A DNA stretch of 50,891 nucleotides from a bacterium. GTDB lineage: Bacteria > Chlamydiota > Chlamydiia > Chlamydiales > SM23-39. Where the stretch lies: assembly GCA_021780355.1 (NCBI GenBank), contig JAJXYX010000079.1, positions 1-50,891 of the forward strand, in the 5' to 3' direction. Shown in pieces: positions 34,538 through 44,178 of the stretch. Position 1 is the first letter of the stretch, and the number at the start of each line of letters is the position of its first letter. A program made the translations under genes and the position numbers. The notes under the pieces were generated by a model. The model searched no databases and was not told the DNA's origin. It was given only the letters and a program-made list of their open reading frames with translations.

Positions 34538-35815
34538 TTACACCTTTCTTTTACGCGTTTGTTCCAACACCTTGTCGGCGAGATCATAATAATCCACCCC
34601 AGGAACTTTGGAAGAAAGATCCGCAGGCGAAGCTTGCATGAGTTTGCGAAGTGTGTCATATCCGACAGAAGCTAAGCTGTCAAGAATCAGACCACTCACT
34701 TTTTCAATTTTCAGTTTTTCATCAAAAGATGGATCGGGCGATTCAGAAAGTTCAGCCATTTGAATGGTCAAGAGTTTTTGGTACTCGCTGATTTTCTGCA
34801 CTTCTATATCCCGTTCGATCATTTGACCGATGAGCCGAGCGTTCATCCCTTTTTTACCGATGACTGTCGGATAATCGTCGTCTGCAACGACGATAGAGAC
34901 GCGCGTATCGTGCCATTTCATCTTTTTAATTTCAGAGGGGGCCATTAAATTTTGCAAGAGTTGAATAGGATCATCAGCATAAGGAACTACGTCGATCTTT
35001 TCGTTGTTGAGTTCTCTGATGATATTTTTAATTCTCGCGCCGCGAACGCCCACGCAAGTTCCTACGGGATCGACTTTAGGATCATAGGAACGGACGGCTA
35101 GTTTGGTTCGATAGCCTGCGTCTCTGACGATTTTTTCTATTACGACAGTTTTGTCGTGAAGTTCAGGTACTTCTTGAATAAATAAGGCAGCTACAAAGTC
35201 GGGGTGGCTGCGAGTCAAAATGACTTCAGCTCCGCCTATATCCGTATCTCGCACTTCCAGTAAGAGAGCTTGGACTTTATCGCCTACATTATATCTTTCG
35301 AGTTTGGGGTAGTTTCTCTCCGGCATGATCGCTTCGACCTTGCCGAGATCGATAACCATGTTCCGGCCTCGCATAAACCGCTTTACAGTTCCGGAGACGA
35401 TCTCTCCCGCACGATGGCGGTATTCTTCATAGATCACATCCCGTTCAGCGCCTTTTAATTTCTGCGAGATCACATGCCGAGCGGCTTGAGCTGCCACCCG
35501 TCCAAAATCTTGGGGAGTGATCGAGATTTCCAAAAGCTGTCCGATTTCGCACTCCGGTTCCAAGAGGCGAGCCTCTTCTAGGGAGATCTCTTCCATAGGA
35601 TCGGAAACTTTTTGGACAATTTTCTTTTGGGTATAAACGTCGATTTCCCCAGTTTTTGGATTGATTTCAACGCTGACCTGATCTCCTAAGCCTTTTACGC
35701 TTTTACGCGCAGCAGCACGGAGTGAATCGGCAATCGCGTTGATAACGATATCCCGCTTGATGCCTTTTTCACGTTCTAAATATTCAAAAATAGCAATCAG
35801 GTCTTTGTTGTTCAT
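34538..35815 (-). CDS. nusA: Transcription termination/antitermination factor NusA
   Basis: Binds RNA polymerase and RNA to tune pausing and termination. The N-terminal domain (EYLEREKGIKRDIVINAIADSL split at residues 11-32) is followed by S1 (GEIVSGTVKRFMRGRNMVID) and two KH domains (GTCVGVRGARIKNIIRELN and VIGKKGMNARLIGQM). The 425-aa length means the acidic repeats found in E. coli are absent. It lies 18 bases after rpsA. Confidence 0.95.
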   Translation of the reverse strand: MNNKDLIAIFEYLEREKGIKRDIVINAIADSLRAAARKSVKGLGDQVSVEINPKTGEIDVYTQKKIVQKVSDPMEEISLEEARLLEPECEIGQLLEISITPQDFGRVAAQAARHVISQKLKGAERDVIYEEYRHRAGEIVSGTVKRFMRGRNMVIDLGKVEAIMPERNYPKLERYNVGDKVQALLLEVRDTDIGGAEVILTRSHPDFVAALFIQEVPELHDKTVVIEKIVRDAGYRTKLAVRSYDPKVDPVGTCVGVRGARIKNIIRELNNEKIDVVPYADDPIQLLQNLMAPSEIKKMKWHDTRVSIVVADDDYPTVIGKKGMNARLIGQMIERDIEVQKISEYQKLLTIQMAELSESPDPSFDEKLKIEKVSGLILDSLASVGYDTLRKLMQASPADLSSKVPGVDYYDLADKVLEQTRKRKV

Positions 35816-35833
35816 CTGTTTTTCTTCCTACTG

Positions 35834-37588
35834 TTACTCTTCGTCTTCAAAATCTTGATCTTTGTCTTTTGAAGATTTTTTCTTGCTCTTCTTTCCTTTG
35901 GAACCTACGACGATATCATCGCGGTTTTGCTGGTTCTTTTCAATTAAGTATTCTTTAATCGACAAGGCTACTTTTTTATGCTCTGGATCGAGTTTGATCA
36001 CTTTTGCTGTAACCTGATCGCCTTTTTGAATCACATCCTCTACTTTGCCAAAAGGCTGGTCGGAAAGCTCTGTCACGTGGATCAGCGCTTCGATGCCATT
36101 ATCTAGCTGCACAAAAGAGCCGAACGCCGTCGTTTTTGTCACAACGCCGTGTACAAGCGAGCCTACAGGAAGAGTTCTTTCGATGGTTTCCCAAGGATTG
36201 TTGCTGAGCTGCTTTACGCCGAGAGTGATTTTCTTGCTTTCTGGGTCGACGGACAAGATCACAGCTTCCACTTTATCGCCTTTTTTCAAGACTTCGGAAG
36301 GATGGGATACTTTTTTGATCCAGCTCAAATCTGAGATATGGATCAAACCGTCCACTCCTGGCTCTAATTCGACGAAGGCGCCGTAGTTGGTGAGGTTGCG
36401 GATCTCTGTTACGACGCTGCTGCCGACAGGATACTTTCTTTCCACATCTTCCCAAGGATTTCGCTCTGTTTGTTTGATGCCGAGAGAGATTTTCCCTTCG
36501 TCTTTTTGGATCGAAAGAACAATCGCGTCGACTTCATCGCCCACTTGTACCATTTCGCTAGGTTCAGTGATATTTTTCGTCCAAGACATTTCAGATACGT
36601 GAATCAGTCCTTCGATGCCCGCTTCGATTTCGATGAAGGCTCCATAAGAGACGAGATTCACAATCTTTCCATGAACTCTCGTTCCAGGAGGATACCGTTT
36701 TTCGATCTCTTCCCATGGATTTTCCTCTTTTTGCTTTAAGCCGAGAGCGACCCGTCCTTTTTCTCGATCGACATGAAGGATCATGACTTCGAGTTCTTGT
36801 CCCATATGGATCATTTCGGATGGGTGCTTGATGCGCTTCCATGTCATATCTGTGATATGGAGGAGGCCGTCTATGCCGTCGAGATCCAAAAATACGCCGA
36901 AGTCGGTGATGTTTTTCACTATGCCGCGTCGAAGAGCGCCTTCTTGGATGTTTTCCAAGAGCTCTGCTTTGCGCGACACTCTCTCTTCTTCGAGAAGTTC
37001 TCTTCGGGAGACCACGATATTTTTTCTCTCGATATTGATCTTAAGGATTTTGAATTCATAGGTTTTGCCGACAAATTCATCGAGATTTTTAATGCGCTTA
37101 TTGTCGATCTGAGAGCCAGGAAGGAAGGCTTCCATTCCGATATCCACCATGAGGCCGCCTTTGACTTTGCGGACGATATATCCCTTAACAATGGAACCTT
37201 CTCTGCAGTTGTTGACGATATGTTCCCACTGGCGGAATTTACGGGCTTTTTCTTTGGAAAGAACGATTTGGCCGTCATCTCCTTCGGCTTGATCTAAATA
37301 GACTTCTGTTTCGATGCCTAAAACGAGTTCTTCCGATTCGAATTCCGCTGCAGGGACGAGTCCTTCAGACTTCAGTCCTACATCTACCACGACGTAATCT
37401 TTAGAAATTTCGACGATCCGGCCATGCAAAATTTGGCCAGCGTTCAATAGGGTGAGCGAGCCTTCCGCTTCTTTCTTCTCTTTGCCGTGCAGCAGGTCTC
37501 TGAATTGAAGGGCTTCGTGTTCTTGGAAGTCAACATCGTCGAGAATGTTGCTGGTGTTCCAATCGTGATGTTTTTGTTTGTAAGACAT
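35834..37588 (-). CDS. rpsA: Ribosomal protein bS1
   Basis: mRNA-binding 30S protein. Six S1 repeats can be followed from about residue 48 to 550, each with a G.V..I..YG.FV/I.. pattern and an ending such as [10 protein letters not shown] or [10 protein letters not shown]. 584 aa with a Lys-rich, then acidic tail. The start is ATG 37588 with AGGAGA ten bases upstream. First gene of the translation string. Confidence 0.95.
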   Translation of the reverse strand: MSYKQKHHDWNTSNILDDVDFQEHEALQFRDLLHGKEKKEAEGSLTLLNAGQILHGRIVEISKDYVVVDVGLKSEGLVPAAEFESEELVLGIETEVYLDQAEGDDGQIVLSKEKARKFRQWEHIVNNCREGSIVKGYIVRKVKGGLMVDIGMEAFLPGSQIDNKRIKNLDEFVGKTYEFKILKINIERKNIVVSRRELLEEERVSRKAELLENIQEGALRRGIVKNITDFGVFLDLDGIDGLLHITDMTWKRIKHPSEMIHMGQELEVMILHVDREKGRVALGLKQKEENPWEEIEKRYPPGTRVHGKIVNLVSYGAFIEIEAGIEGLIHVSEMSWTKNITEPSEMVQVGDEVDAIVLSIQKDEGKISLGIKQTERNPWEDVERKYPVGSSVVTEIRNLTNYGAFVELEPGVDGLIHISDLSWIKKVSHPSEVLKKGDKVEAVILSVDPESKKITLGVKQLSNNPWETIERTLPVGSLVHGVVTKTTAFGSFVQLDNGIEALIHVTELSDQPFGKVEDVIQKGDQVTAKVIKLDPEHKKVALSIKEYLIEKNQQNRDDIVVGSKGKKSKKKSSKDKDQDFEDEE

Positions 37589-37668
37589 GTTAAGGGTTTC
37601 TCCTGTTTATAAATGGGGTACCTTGTCAAAAAATAATTCTTGAATAGGCCTTTTCTGTTAAAGGAAAA

Positions 37669-37697
37669 AGATTATCAGTGTTCTGCAATAAATGCAA
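37669..37697 (-). promoter_or_regulatory. Sigma-70-type promoter for the rpsA operon
   Basis: On the minus strand TTGCAT (37697-37692) and TAATCT (37674-37669) are separated by 17 bases, about 80 bases upstream of the rpsA start. A TTGACA nearer the gene has no well-spaced -10 partner. Confidence 0.45.
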
Positions 37698-37820
37698 GAG
37701 GGGTCTCTCCAAGAAGTTAGCTTCGAAAATCGTTTCTTAGGTTTTGGGAGAAGGGGTTTCGGTATTTTGGTCTTTTTAAGAAAATTGTTTTTTTTCCTTG
37801 TCAAAGAAATTACTTTAATG

Positions 37821-37849
37821 TTGTTTATTGGGTTTTTTTAGTTTATAAT
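37821..37849 (+). promoter_or_regulatory. Sigma-70-type promoter for the kinase gene
   Basis: TTGTTT (37821-37826), a 17-base T-rich spacer and a perfect TATAAT (37844-37849), 28 bases before the GTG start. This is the clearest promoter in the window; the leader would be only about 20 bases. Confidence 0.65.
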
Positions 37850-37876
37850 ATAGCTTGAAAAGTTTTTGGTGTATTT

Positions 37877-39352
37877 GTGTTTTGCATTCCATTGCCCGAG
37901 TTTAATATATTTTCTATACCGCCCTTTCCGCATACTCTGTCAAAAGATGGTTCTTCTGGCGGGTGCGGGTATTATAAGGTTGATGGAAGGAGCTACTCTG
38001 AAGCGATCTTCGAACTTCAGGAAGACGGCGTAGTTCCAGGTTTTTTTCAAAAAATAGCTATTCTTTTCTCTAACGTTATTGCTTACCTTGTTTCTGGGGT
38101 GGCTAAATGGTCAGTCGCTCAAGTAGAGGCTCGATACGTGTATGTGAAACAGCAGGAGTTTGACAGAAAAAGGGCGGCCAACGATCCTGAAATAATCAAA
38201 AATTCACACAAGGGATTTGAAAAAAAATCTATTCATAAGTTGGAGGTCCCTGTTGGTCAGGAAGAGGGGGAAGTTGAAATTCGAATGTCTCAAGGCAACT
38301 TGCCAAATATCTTGGATCAAGGATCAGAGGCTAGCCCAGAGTCTTTGCAAATGCAAAGAAAGAAAGACTTTATAAAAAACCAGTGGGCCAGTGTGAAAAA
38401 AACGAACGAGCCCCTTTATCTCTCAAAGAAAAGCTTAGCAGCTCATTGGCCAAGTTCGAGTAGTTATTTTTTGACAGGCGAATTTATTTTTGAAAATTCT
38501 AAAACAAGTGATTCCTCGCAGGCCAAAGGCGCTTCAAAACGATGTAAACGATCTGAAAATATGTTGACTCGCGAACGTGTGGCTCGGTTGGTTCCTCTTG
38601 CCAAGAGGGGAATAGATCGTACGAATCAGTTCAACCGTTTAAATCTAGAATGCAATTTTCTCGAAAAACTTAAAGGTTGCCGAGGAATTGTTCAGATGCT
38701 GGCTTGCGATCGTGGTAGGATAAATGCCCAGGGGCAGGAGAAACTGGCTCTTTATTTGAAATTCTATTCTATGGGCGAGCTGTTTTCTTACGTTCAATAT
38801 GGTTGTCATTTAGACGACGTGCAGAAAAATAAAGTGGCAGAAGATTTGATGGAAGGTTTGGCGGCTATGCATGAACGTCGGATCACGCATGGAGATATCA
38901 AGCCACAAAATATTTTGATTCATGGAGAAGGTCAGAACATAGAAGCGGTTTTTTGCGACTTTGATTTGGCCATTGAAGAAGACTCCAGTGATTTTACTCG
39001 GATTTCTGGAAGTCCTGCATGGTCCTCTCCCGAAAAAATGCATGCAGCAGGGCAGGCCTACCGTTATTTTGATTTTGAAGCGAACAAAAGAGCCGATATG
39101 TGGTCTTTTGGTTTGATTTTGTATCTCTTGTTTTTTCATGGTTTCCCCACTCATTTAGATCCCAATCAGACTCGTGACAGGAAGAGCTTATTGCATTGGC
39201 TTCGTTCGCACTACGATCAGCCTGGTTCATTTTTCCCAGAGCCTCAAGAAAAGTCTTCAAAAAAACATCTCATCTGGGAAATGCTTCAATTTAAATCGTT
39301 TTTGCGGCCTCATATAAAAGCTGTTCGTCAGCGTTGGAACGATTGTTCTTGA
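37877..39352 (+). CDS. Eukaryote-like Ser/Thr protein kinase; candidate secreted effector
   Basis: Residues about 195-490 carry kinase subdomains: THGDIKPQNIL (catalytic loop, Asp340, Lys342, Asn345), CDFDLA in place of DFG (Asp361), GSPAWSSPE (activation segment, 378-386) and DMWSFGLILY (407-416). The glycine-rich loop and VAIK lysine are hard to place; Lys243 is the best candidate. Residues 52-78 are hydrophobic, and about 85-220 are charged and unrecognised. There is no extracellular sensor domain, unlike PknD-type receptors, and the layout recalls chlamydial Pkn5 and other kinases exported by T3SS. GTG 37877 is the only start near the promoter, without a clear Shine-Dalgarno. Confidence 0.75.
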   Translation: MFCIPLPEFNIFSIPPFPHTLSKDGSSGGCGYYKVDGRSYSEAIFELQEDGVVPGFFQKIAILFSNVIAYLVSGVAKWSVAQVEARYVYVKQQEFDRKRAANDPEIIKNSHKGFEKKSIHKLEVPVGQEEGEVEIRMSQGNLPNILDQGSEASPESLQMQRKKDFIKNQWASVKKTNEPLYLSKKSLAAHWPSSSSYFLTGEFIFENSKTSDSSQAKGASKRCKRSENMLTRERVARLVPLAKRGIDRTNQFNRLNLECNFLEKLKGCRGIVQMLACDRGRINAQGQEKLALYLKFYSMGELFSYVQYGCHLDDVQKNKVAEDLMEGLAAMHERRITHGDIKPQNILIHGEGQNIEAVFCDFDLAIEEDSSDFTRISGSPAWSSPEKMHAAGQAYRYFDFEANKRADMWSFGLILYLLFFHGFPTHLDPNQTRDRKSLLHWLRSHYDQPGSFFPEPQEKSSKKHLIWEMLQFKSFLRPHIKAVRQRWNDCS

Positions 39353-39683
39353 GAACCTATCTAAAAATTCTTATGTCCAAATTCTGAGACAGGTTCAGTT
39401 GTCGAGTTTATTTTAATTTTTTGTTTGCGTCTTGTTTGACGATTTTTTTTATCGTTGCAAAGCATAGTTTTTCTGGATTCATTTGGTTTTCCGTTTTTAC
39501 ATCGCTTTTCATGCCTTTTTTTTGGAATTGGTTTTTCTCTTTTCGAAAAAAAATTAAATTTTAACTTTGCATTTTTTCTATATTTCGCTAGATTGAAAAT
39601 TTATACGACGCTTTAAAAAATTATTTGCTGTTTGAGCGAAAAAACCTGTATCGTTATTGGGTTTTAAACAAATGGTGATGATT
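39353..39683. other. AT-rich intergenic region with a small terminal-repeat-like remnant
   Basis: About 330 bases without a gene. At 39353-39400 GAACCTATCT and AGACAGGTTC form a short inverted repeat around AATTCTTATGTCCAAATTCT; it may be a kinase-gene terminator or the stub of an insertion sequence. The rest is T-rich with no convincing frame. Possible lysC promoter elements are too weak to call. Confidence 0.4.
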
Positions 39684-40445
39684 ATGCGAATTATGAAATT
39701 TGGCGGCGCAAGTGTCGCTACGGCTGAGAGTTTTCATCGGATTGCAGAGATTATTTTGCAGCAAACAGATGAAGAGATTGTTGTAGTTGTCAGCGCCATG
39801 GGACAGACGACGGATGAGTTGTTGACGTTGGCTAAAAAAGTGCATCCTGAGCCTCCACGCCGCGAACTCGATATGCTCGTTTCCGTTGGAGAGAGAATTA
39901 GTATCGCCTTATTGGCCATGGCTCTTTCCAAGCAAGGGAGGGACGCTGTGAGTTTTACGGGGAGTCAATCGGGGATTATAACTTGTACGAATCATTCCCA
40001 GGCAAACATTATTGAACTTCGCCCCAAACGAGTGCGCGAAGCTCTGGAGAAAAAAAAAGTGGCGATCGTAGCGGGATTTCAAGGCGTGAGCAAGCTAGGC
40101 GAGATCACGACATTGGGACGAGGCGGCTCTGATACGAGCGCTGTTGCTTTGGCGGTTGCTCTCGGCGCTGATGCCGTCCATTTTTATAAGGATGTGGAAG
40201 GAATTTACACAGCTGATCCCAAAACACACGCAGACGCTCAGCTCGTTTCAGAAATGAGTTATGAAGAAGCTTTGGAGCTCACAAAAAAAGGAGCGAAAAT
40301 TTTACATCCCCGAGCCATCGAACTTGCGAGAAAAAATGGCGTGCAATTATATGTGCGTACGTTCAAGAAAGACAGTCAAATAGGAACAGTTGTTGGAAAA
40401 GGTGTTTTAAGAAATGCGGTAATTGAGTATGAGGGGGAAAATTAA
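39684..40445 (+). CDS. lysC: Aspartokinase, catalytic domain only
   Basis: Phosphorylates aspartate, the first step to diaminopimelate, lysine, threonine and methionine. It opens IMKFGGASVATAESFHRI and has the SVGERIS loop, TTLGRGGSDTSAVALA and DVEGIYTADPK segments of the amino-acid kinase fold. It ends after about 253 residues, just after the kinase domain, so the usual tandem ACT domains (another 150 or more residues) that give feedback inhibition are missing. The frame ends in a normal TAATG overlap with the next gene, so this is not an obvious break. I chose ATG 39684 because GGTGA lies 6 bases upstream; ATG 39672 and 39693 are alternatives. Confidence 0.88.
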   Translation: MRIMKFGGASVATAESFHRIAEIILQQTDEEIVVVVSAMGQTTDELLTLAKKVHPEPPRRELDMLVSVGERISIALLAMALSKQGRDAVSFTGSQSGIITCTNHSQANIIELRPKRVREALEKKKVAIVAGFQGVSKLGEITTLGRGGSDTSAVALAVALGADAVHFYKDVEGIYTADPKTHADAQLVSEMSYEEALELTKKGAKILHPRAIELARKNGVQLYVRTFKKDSQIGTVVGKGVLRNAVIEYEGEN

Positions 40446-42469
40446 TGGGTGAAAGTCATATGCAAATGCCGCTTGTTTTTGAGCTAGATCCACCTCGCGG
40501 ACTCTCTTTAACTGCAGCGCCTGACATCCATCGTCCTTTGCAGCAGCAGCTCGAATTTGATTTTGAATTTAATTGTCCTTTTATCGAAGCGGAATATTAC
40601 CGAGAAGGCGCGCAGGATATCATTCAAAAAATTCTTCCCCCCGACTTTCTCGAGCCATCTCCTTATCAAGCAGCGTCGCAAAGAGCCCGTTTTTCTGATA
40701 TGATCCCCCAAGTGCGCTGGTCTGAAATGACGCGCGCGCCTTGTTCTCTTTCTGTTTTGCTGCTTTGCAAATTTCGACAGAACGCGTGTCATTTTTTCTA
40801 TGATATGATTAGCCGCTGGCTTTTGCCTACGAGAAAAGTCAACGTGGAATTATTTTTCGCCTCTGATGTCCGCTTGCCCCATTTATCAGATGATTTACTG
40901 AGCGTCGCTGAAATTGTCGTTTATGTAAAAAGCTTGCAAGAAATGGAAGAGGTCCGCCGTAATCTTCATACGATTGAAACGGAAATTAGACTCGGCGTTG
41001 TATCGAACTATCATGCGCGCCGCATTTTGGAATTCAAAGGTCTTTCGACCGATGGCAAAACGGCGATGATCCAAGAAAAAATCGGCTCTTTGATTCAAAG
41101 CCACTCTAAAGATTTCGATCGGGGGATTTTTTCCCAGATGCAGCATTTTTTGGTCACTTGCCGCGAAGATTTTAAAAAAATCAGAGACTACCACCATATC
41201 AGCCGCATTATTTCCAACATCCACTCTGTGCAAAAAGTGCTTCAGCAGCAAATCGCAGTACTGCCTCAAAAGCGGCATGTCATGGTGAAATTTTTAAAAA
41301 CCAGGCTCTATGTAGAAGATGGCATAAGAAAAGATAAGCCGGTGCTAGGCGTTTTGGTAGGGCTCAACTTTTTAAGAGAGCACGAATTATTCAATCATCA
41401 TCATGCCATGACGGCGATTCAAAAACTCTCGCCTCATGTCAAAGCGGTTGAGGGTTCGGTGATTGCGGAAAAAGATAAGGACAGTTCTTTGCAGCTCGTC
41501 TATTTGGAAATTGAAAAAGAAAGTTTGGAAGATTTTTCTTTTGATGAAGTCCAATCATTGCGCTCGCGTCTTCCCGATTTGCTCACAGAAAATGTAGAAC
41601 AGCTGACTCATCCGATTTTCATGCCGCGCAACGAAGAAGAGGTGCTTCGTAATATTATGGCGCTTTCGAGGCAAATCCGCTACGTGAATGACATGCCGCA
41701 GGTGATCATCTCTTTCGATGAGCAAAAAGGGGATGATTTATGTTTTACGATCATTCTTTTAAGAGTGCGCTCGGAAAATGGACGCTCGATCCAAGATCTT
41801 TTTGGCCAAGAGAAAACAGCCGTCCGTTTCTTGCCGGAAAAAGTGAGAAAACTCGGCTCCATTCGACGAAAATACGCGAAGGAAGCGGCGTTAGTTCGCG
41901 CTTTGGTTTCTATGAAAGATTTTATGCGATTGGATCATTCAGTGGATTTATATCGAGCTCGACAATCTGTTTTGGCGGAAGTGGTTCGTTTGGTGGGCGA
42001 GGTGAGAGACTTTAACGGCGGCATGATCCTCAAGCAGCAAGAGCTATTGGATGATTTGAAAATGGTGCTGGGAAGGCAAGCTGAGCAGCACGGTCTTTTA
42101 TTAGAGCAGTTTTTCTACTCTTTAATGCCGATGGAAATGCGCAGCGTATTGGAGCCGGATCCATTAAAACAGTGGTTTCTTATGCTGCTGCAAACAAGCA
42201 AGGTTGATTTTAGACAGAGAAGAAAAACAGGCGATTGGCTATGCAAGCAAGATAGCCGGCGCGTGTTTGCGGTCTTTCCAGATCTGCATCCAAAACAAAG
42301 CTCTCTCTTGCAAGAGAGGATAGCTTCCCTTGGACTTGCTCAGCATAAATTGGTTTCTTTTTCTTTAGTTTTTCAAGAAATTCCCTATTTAGGGTATCTT
42401 CTTTTCAGCGAAAGTCAAGAGCTGCAAGCAAAAGTTCTGGACGCGCTAGAAGAACCTTTGCCCGTGTGA
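40445..42469 (+). CDS. Hypothetical protein, 674 aa
   Basis: A long, intact gene in a tight operon (1-base overlap with lysC, 6 bases to rpe), so it is surely expressed. I do not recognise a domain. It is soluble, with long helical stretches (e.g. SLQEMEEVRRNLHTIETEIR, about 170-190) and a repeated pattern of beta strands before helices; no signal peptide. Codon use resembles its neighbours. Its size and position suggest a conserved chlamydial protein of unknown function. Confidence 0.75.
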   Translation: MGESHMQMPLVFELDPPRGLSLTAAPDIHRPLQQQLEFDFEFNCPFIEAEYYREGAQDIIQKILPPDFLEPSPYQAASQRARFSDMIPQVRWSEMTRAPCSLSVLLLCKFRQNACHFFYDMISRWLLPTRKVNVELFFASDVRLPHLSDDLLSVAEIVVYVKSLQEMEEVRRNLHTIETEIRLGVVSNYHARRILEFKGLSTDGKTAMIQEKIGSLIQSHSKDFDRGIFSQMQHFLVTCREDFKKIRDYHHISRIISNIHSVQKVLQQQIAVLPQKRHVMVKFLKTRLYVEDGIRKDKPVLGVLVGLNFLREHELFNHHHAMTAIQKLSPHVKAVEGSVIAEKDKDSSLQLVYLEIEKESLEDFSFDEVQSLRSRLPDLLTENVEQLTHPIFMPRNEEEVLRNIMALSRQIRYVNDMPQVIISFDEQKGDDLCFTIILLRVRSENGRSIQDLFGQEKTAVRFLPEKVRKLGSIRRKYAKEAALVRALVSMKDFMRLDHSVDLYRARQSVLAEVVRLVGEVRDFNGGMILKQQELLDDLKMVLGRQAEQHGLLLEQFFYSLMPMEMRSVLEPDPLKQWFLMLLQTSKVDFRQRRKTGDWLCKQDSRRVFAVFPDLHPKQSSLLQERIASLGLAQHKLVSFSLVFQEIPYLGYLLFSESQELQAKVLDALEEPLPV

Positions 42470-42475
42470 TCGTTT

Positions 42476-43189
42476 ATGAAAAATCAATATCCTATACAAA
42501 TTTATCCCTCGATTCTCTCCGGGGACTTTGGACGGCTGTCCGATGAGGCAAAGAGAATTGAAGCCGCTGGCGCCGACGCCATTCATATCGATATTATGGA
42601 TGGTCATTTCGTGCCAAACTTGACGCTAGGGCCTAAAGCGGTCGCTGCAATCAACCGAAGCGTGAATCTTTTTTTAGATGTCCACGTCATGATTTACCAT
42701 CCCTTCGATTATGTCGAAGCGTTTGTCAGCGCTGGCGCGGATCGGATTACGTTTCATTTCGAAGCTACGGAAGATGTTGAAGAGACGATCCATTTTATTC
42801 GAAAATGTGGCGTTAAAGCAGGCCTCGCTTTCCGTCCAGAAACTTCTTTTTCTATGGCGGTAAAATATTTGACGCAATGCGATCTGATCTTGTTTATGAC
42901 AGTCAGCCCTGGATTCGGCGGTCAAAAATTTATGCCCGACATCCTTGAAAAAGTGCGCTTGGCTAGAGAATATTGCGATCGGAATCAAATCCGTCAAGGT
43001 GGTGTGGTTGCAAAAGACGGCCTCCGGCCAGATTTGCTTCCTCCTTTTGATATTCAAGTCGACGGCGGAGTGAATGCACTTACGGCCAAAGCTTGTATCG
43101 ACGCCGGGGCTAATGTGCTCGTCAGCGGCGATTTTTTATTTCAGCAACCTAATTTGTCTTCTGGCATTCAGCTCTTGCGTGCCCCATGA
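42476..43189 (+). CDS. rpe: Ribulose-phosphate 3-epimerase
   Basis: Pentose phosphate pathway TIM barrel. PSILSGDFGRL, IHIDIMDGHFVPNLTLGP (metal His/Asp), DVHVMI, FMTVSPGFGGQKF and IQVDGGV are all present. 237 aa. Its TGA overlaps the yvcK ATG. Confidence 0.95.
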   Translation: MKNQYPIQIYPSILSGDFGRLSDEAKRIEAAGADAIHIDIMDGHFVPNLTLGPKAVAAINRSVNLFLDVHVMIYHPFDYVEAFVSAGADRITFHFEATEDVEETIHFIRKCGVKAGLAFRPETSFSMAVKYLTQCDLILFMTVSPGFGGQKFMPDILEKVRLAREYCDRNQIRQGGVVAKDGLRPDLLPPFDIQVDGGVNALTAKACIDAGANVLVSGDFLFQQPNLSSGIQLLRAP

Positions 43190-44178
43190 GCGCGAATCCT
43201 TTGTTTCGTTCAAGTTATAAAAAGGTCGTAGTGGTCGGCGGGGGAACGGGGAATTTTACCGTCCTTAGAGGTCTCAAATATTACCCTCTTGAGCTCACAG
43301 CGGTCGTCTCGATGGCAGATGACGGAGGAAGCACTGGCATTTTGCGAGATGAACTTGGCGTTTTGCCTCCAGGCGACGTCCGGCAGTGTTTGGTGGCCTT
43401 GTCGAATTCAAGCAGACTGATGCGCTCTCTTATGAACTATCGATTTGAAAACGGGGGGCTTGGAGGCCATAGCTTTGGCAATCTTTTGCTTTCCGCTCTC
43501 GAAAAAGTCACAGGGAGTTTTGAAAGGGCTGTCGAAGAGGCTGGAAGGATTTTATACATTAAAGGAAAAGTGATTCCTGTCACGACGCATCAAGTGCGTC
43601 TCAAAATGATTTTGAACAACCGCAAGGTACTGGAAGGGGAGAAGGAAATTTATCTTTCGCAGGAAATTGATCAAGGATATAAATCGATTTATTTAGAACC
43701 TTTTGCCAAAGTCAATACTCGCGTGCTTGAAGCTTTGAAAACGGCGGACTTGCTCATTATCGGCCCTGGCGGATTTTACACCTCGCTGATCCCTAATCTT
43801 TTGGTCGATGGGATGTGCGAGGCGATTCGAGCGTGCTCAGCGAAAAAAGTTTTTGTTGTTAATCTCATGAATCGAAAAGGGCAGACAACTGGATTTAAAA
43901 CGAGCCATTATCTAAAAGAGATGACTCGGTTTTTGGGTCAGGATGTTTTTGATCATATGCTGATCAATTGTCAAAAACCTCCTGCCGATTTGATCGATGT
44001 GTATGCTGCGGAGGGGGATCTTGTAGAAAATGACTTGGATGATCGGCGGGTGATTTTTGCAGACCTACTAGGAAAAGTATCCGAGCTGAACGCTAAAGAT
44101 CTCATGAAGCGGAATTTGATTCGGCATGATTCGAAAAAATTAGCTCAGGAGCTTGTCAAAATTGTTGATCATCTTTGA
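43186..44178 (+). CDS. yvcK: YvcK/CofD-like protein (gluconeogenesis factor family)
   Basis: Nucleotide-sugar-binding protein of the UPF0052 family. VVGGGTGNFTVLRGLK at the start, SMADDGGSTGILRDELGVLPPGD (about 42-64) and HSFGNLLLSAL are specific. In Bacillus the homologue binds UDP-GlcNAc and links carbon metabolism to wall synthesis; its role in a chlamydia is open. 330 aa. It overlaps both neighbours. Confidence 0.9.
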   Translation: MSANPLFRSSYKKVVVVGGGTGNFTVLRGLKYYPLELTAVVSMADDGGSTGILRDELGVLPPGDVRQCLVALSNSSRLMRSLMNYRFENGGLGGHSFGNLLLSALEKVTGSFERAVEEAGRILYIKGKVIPVTTHQVRLKMILNNRKVLEGEKEIYLSQEIDQGYKSIYLEPFAKVNTRVLEALKTADLLIIGPGGFYTSLIPNLLVDGMCEAIRACSAKKVFVVNLMNRKGQTTGFKTSHYLKEMTRFLGQDVFDHMLINCQKPPADLIDVYAAEGDLVENDLDDRRVIFADLLGKVSELNAKDLMKRNLIRHDSKKLAQELVKIVDHL

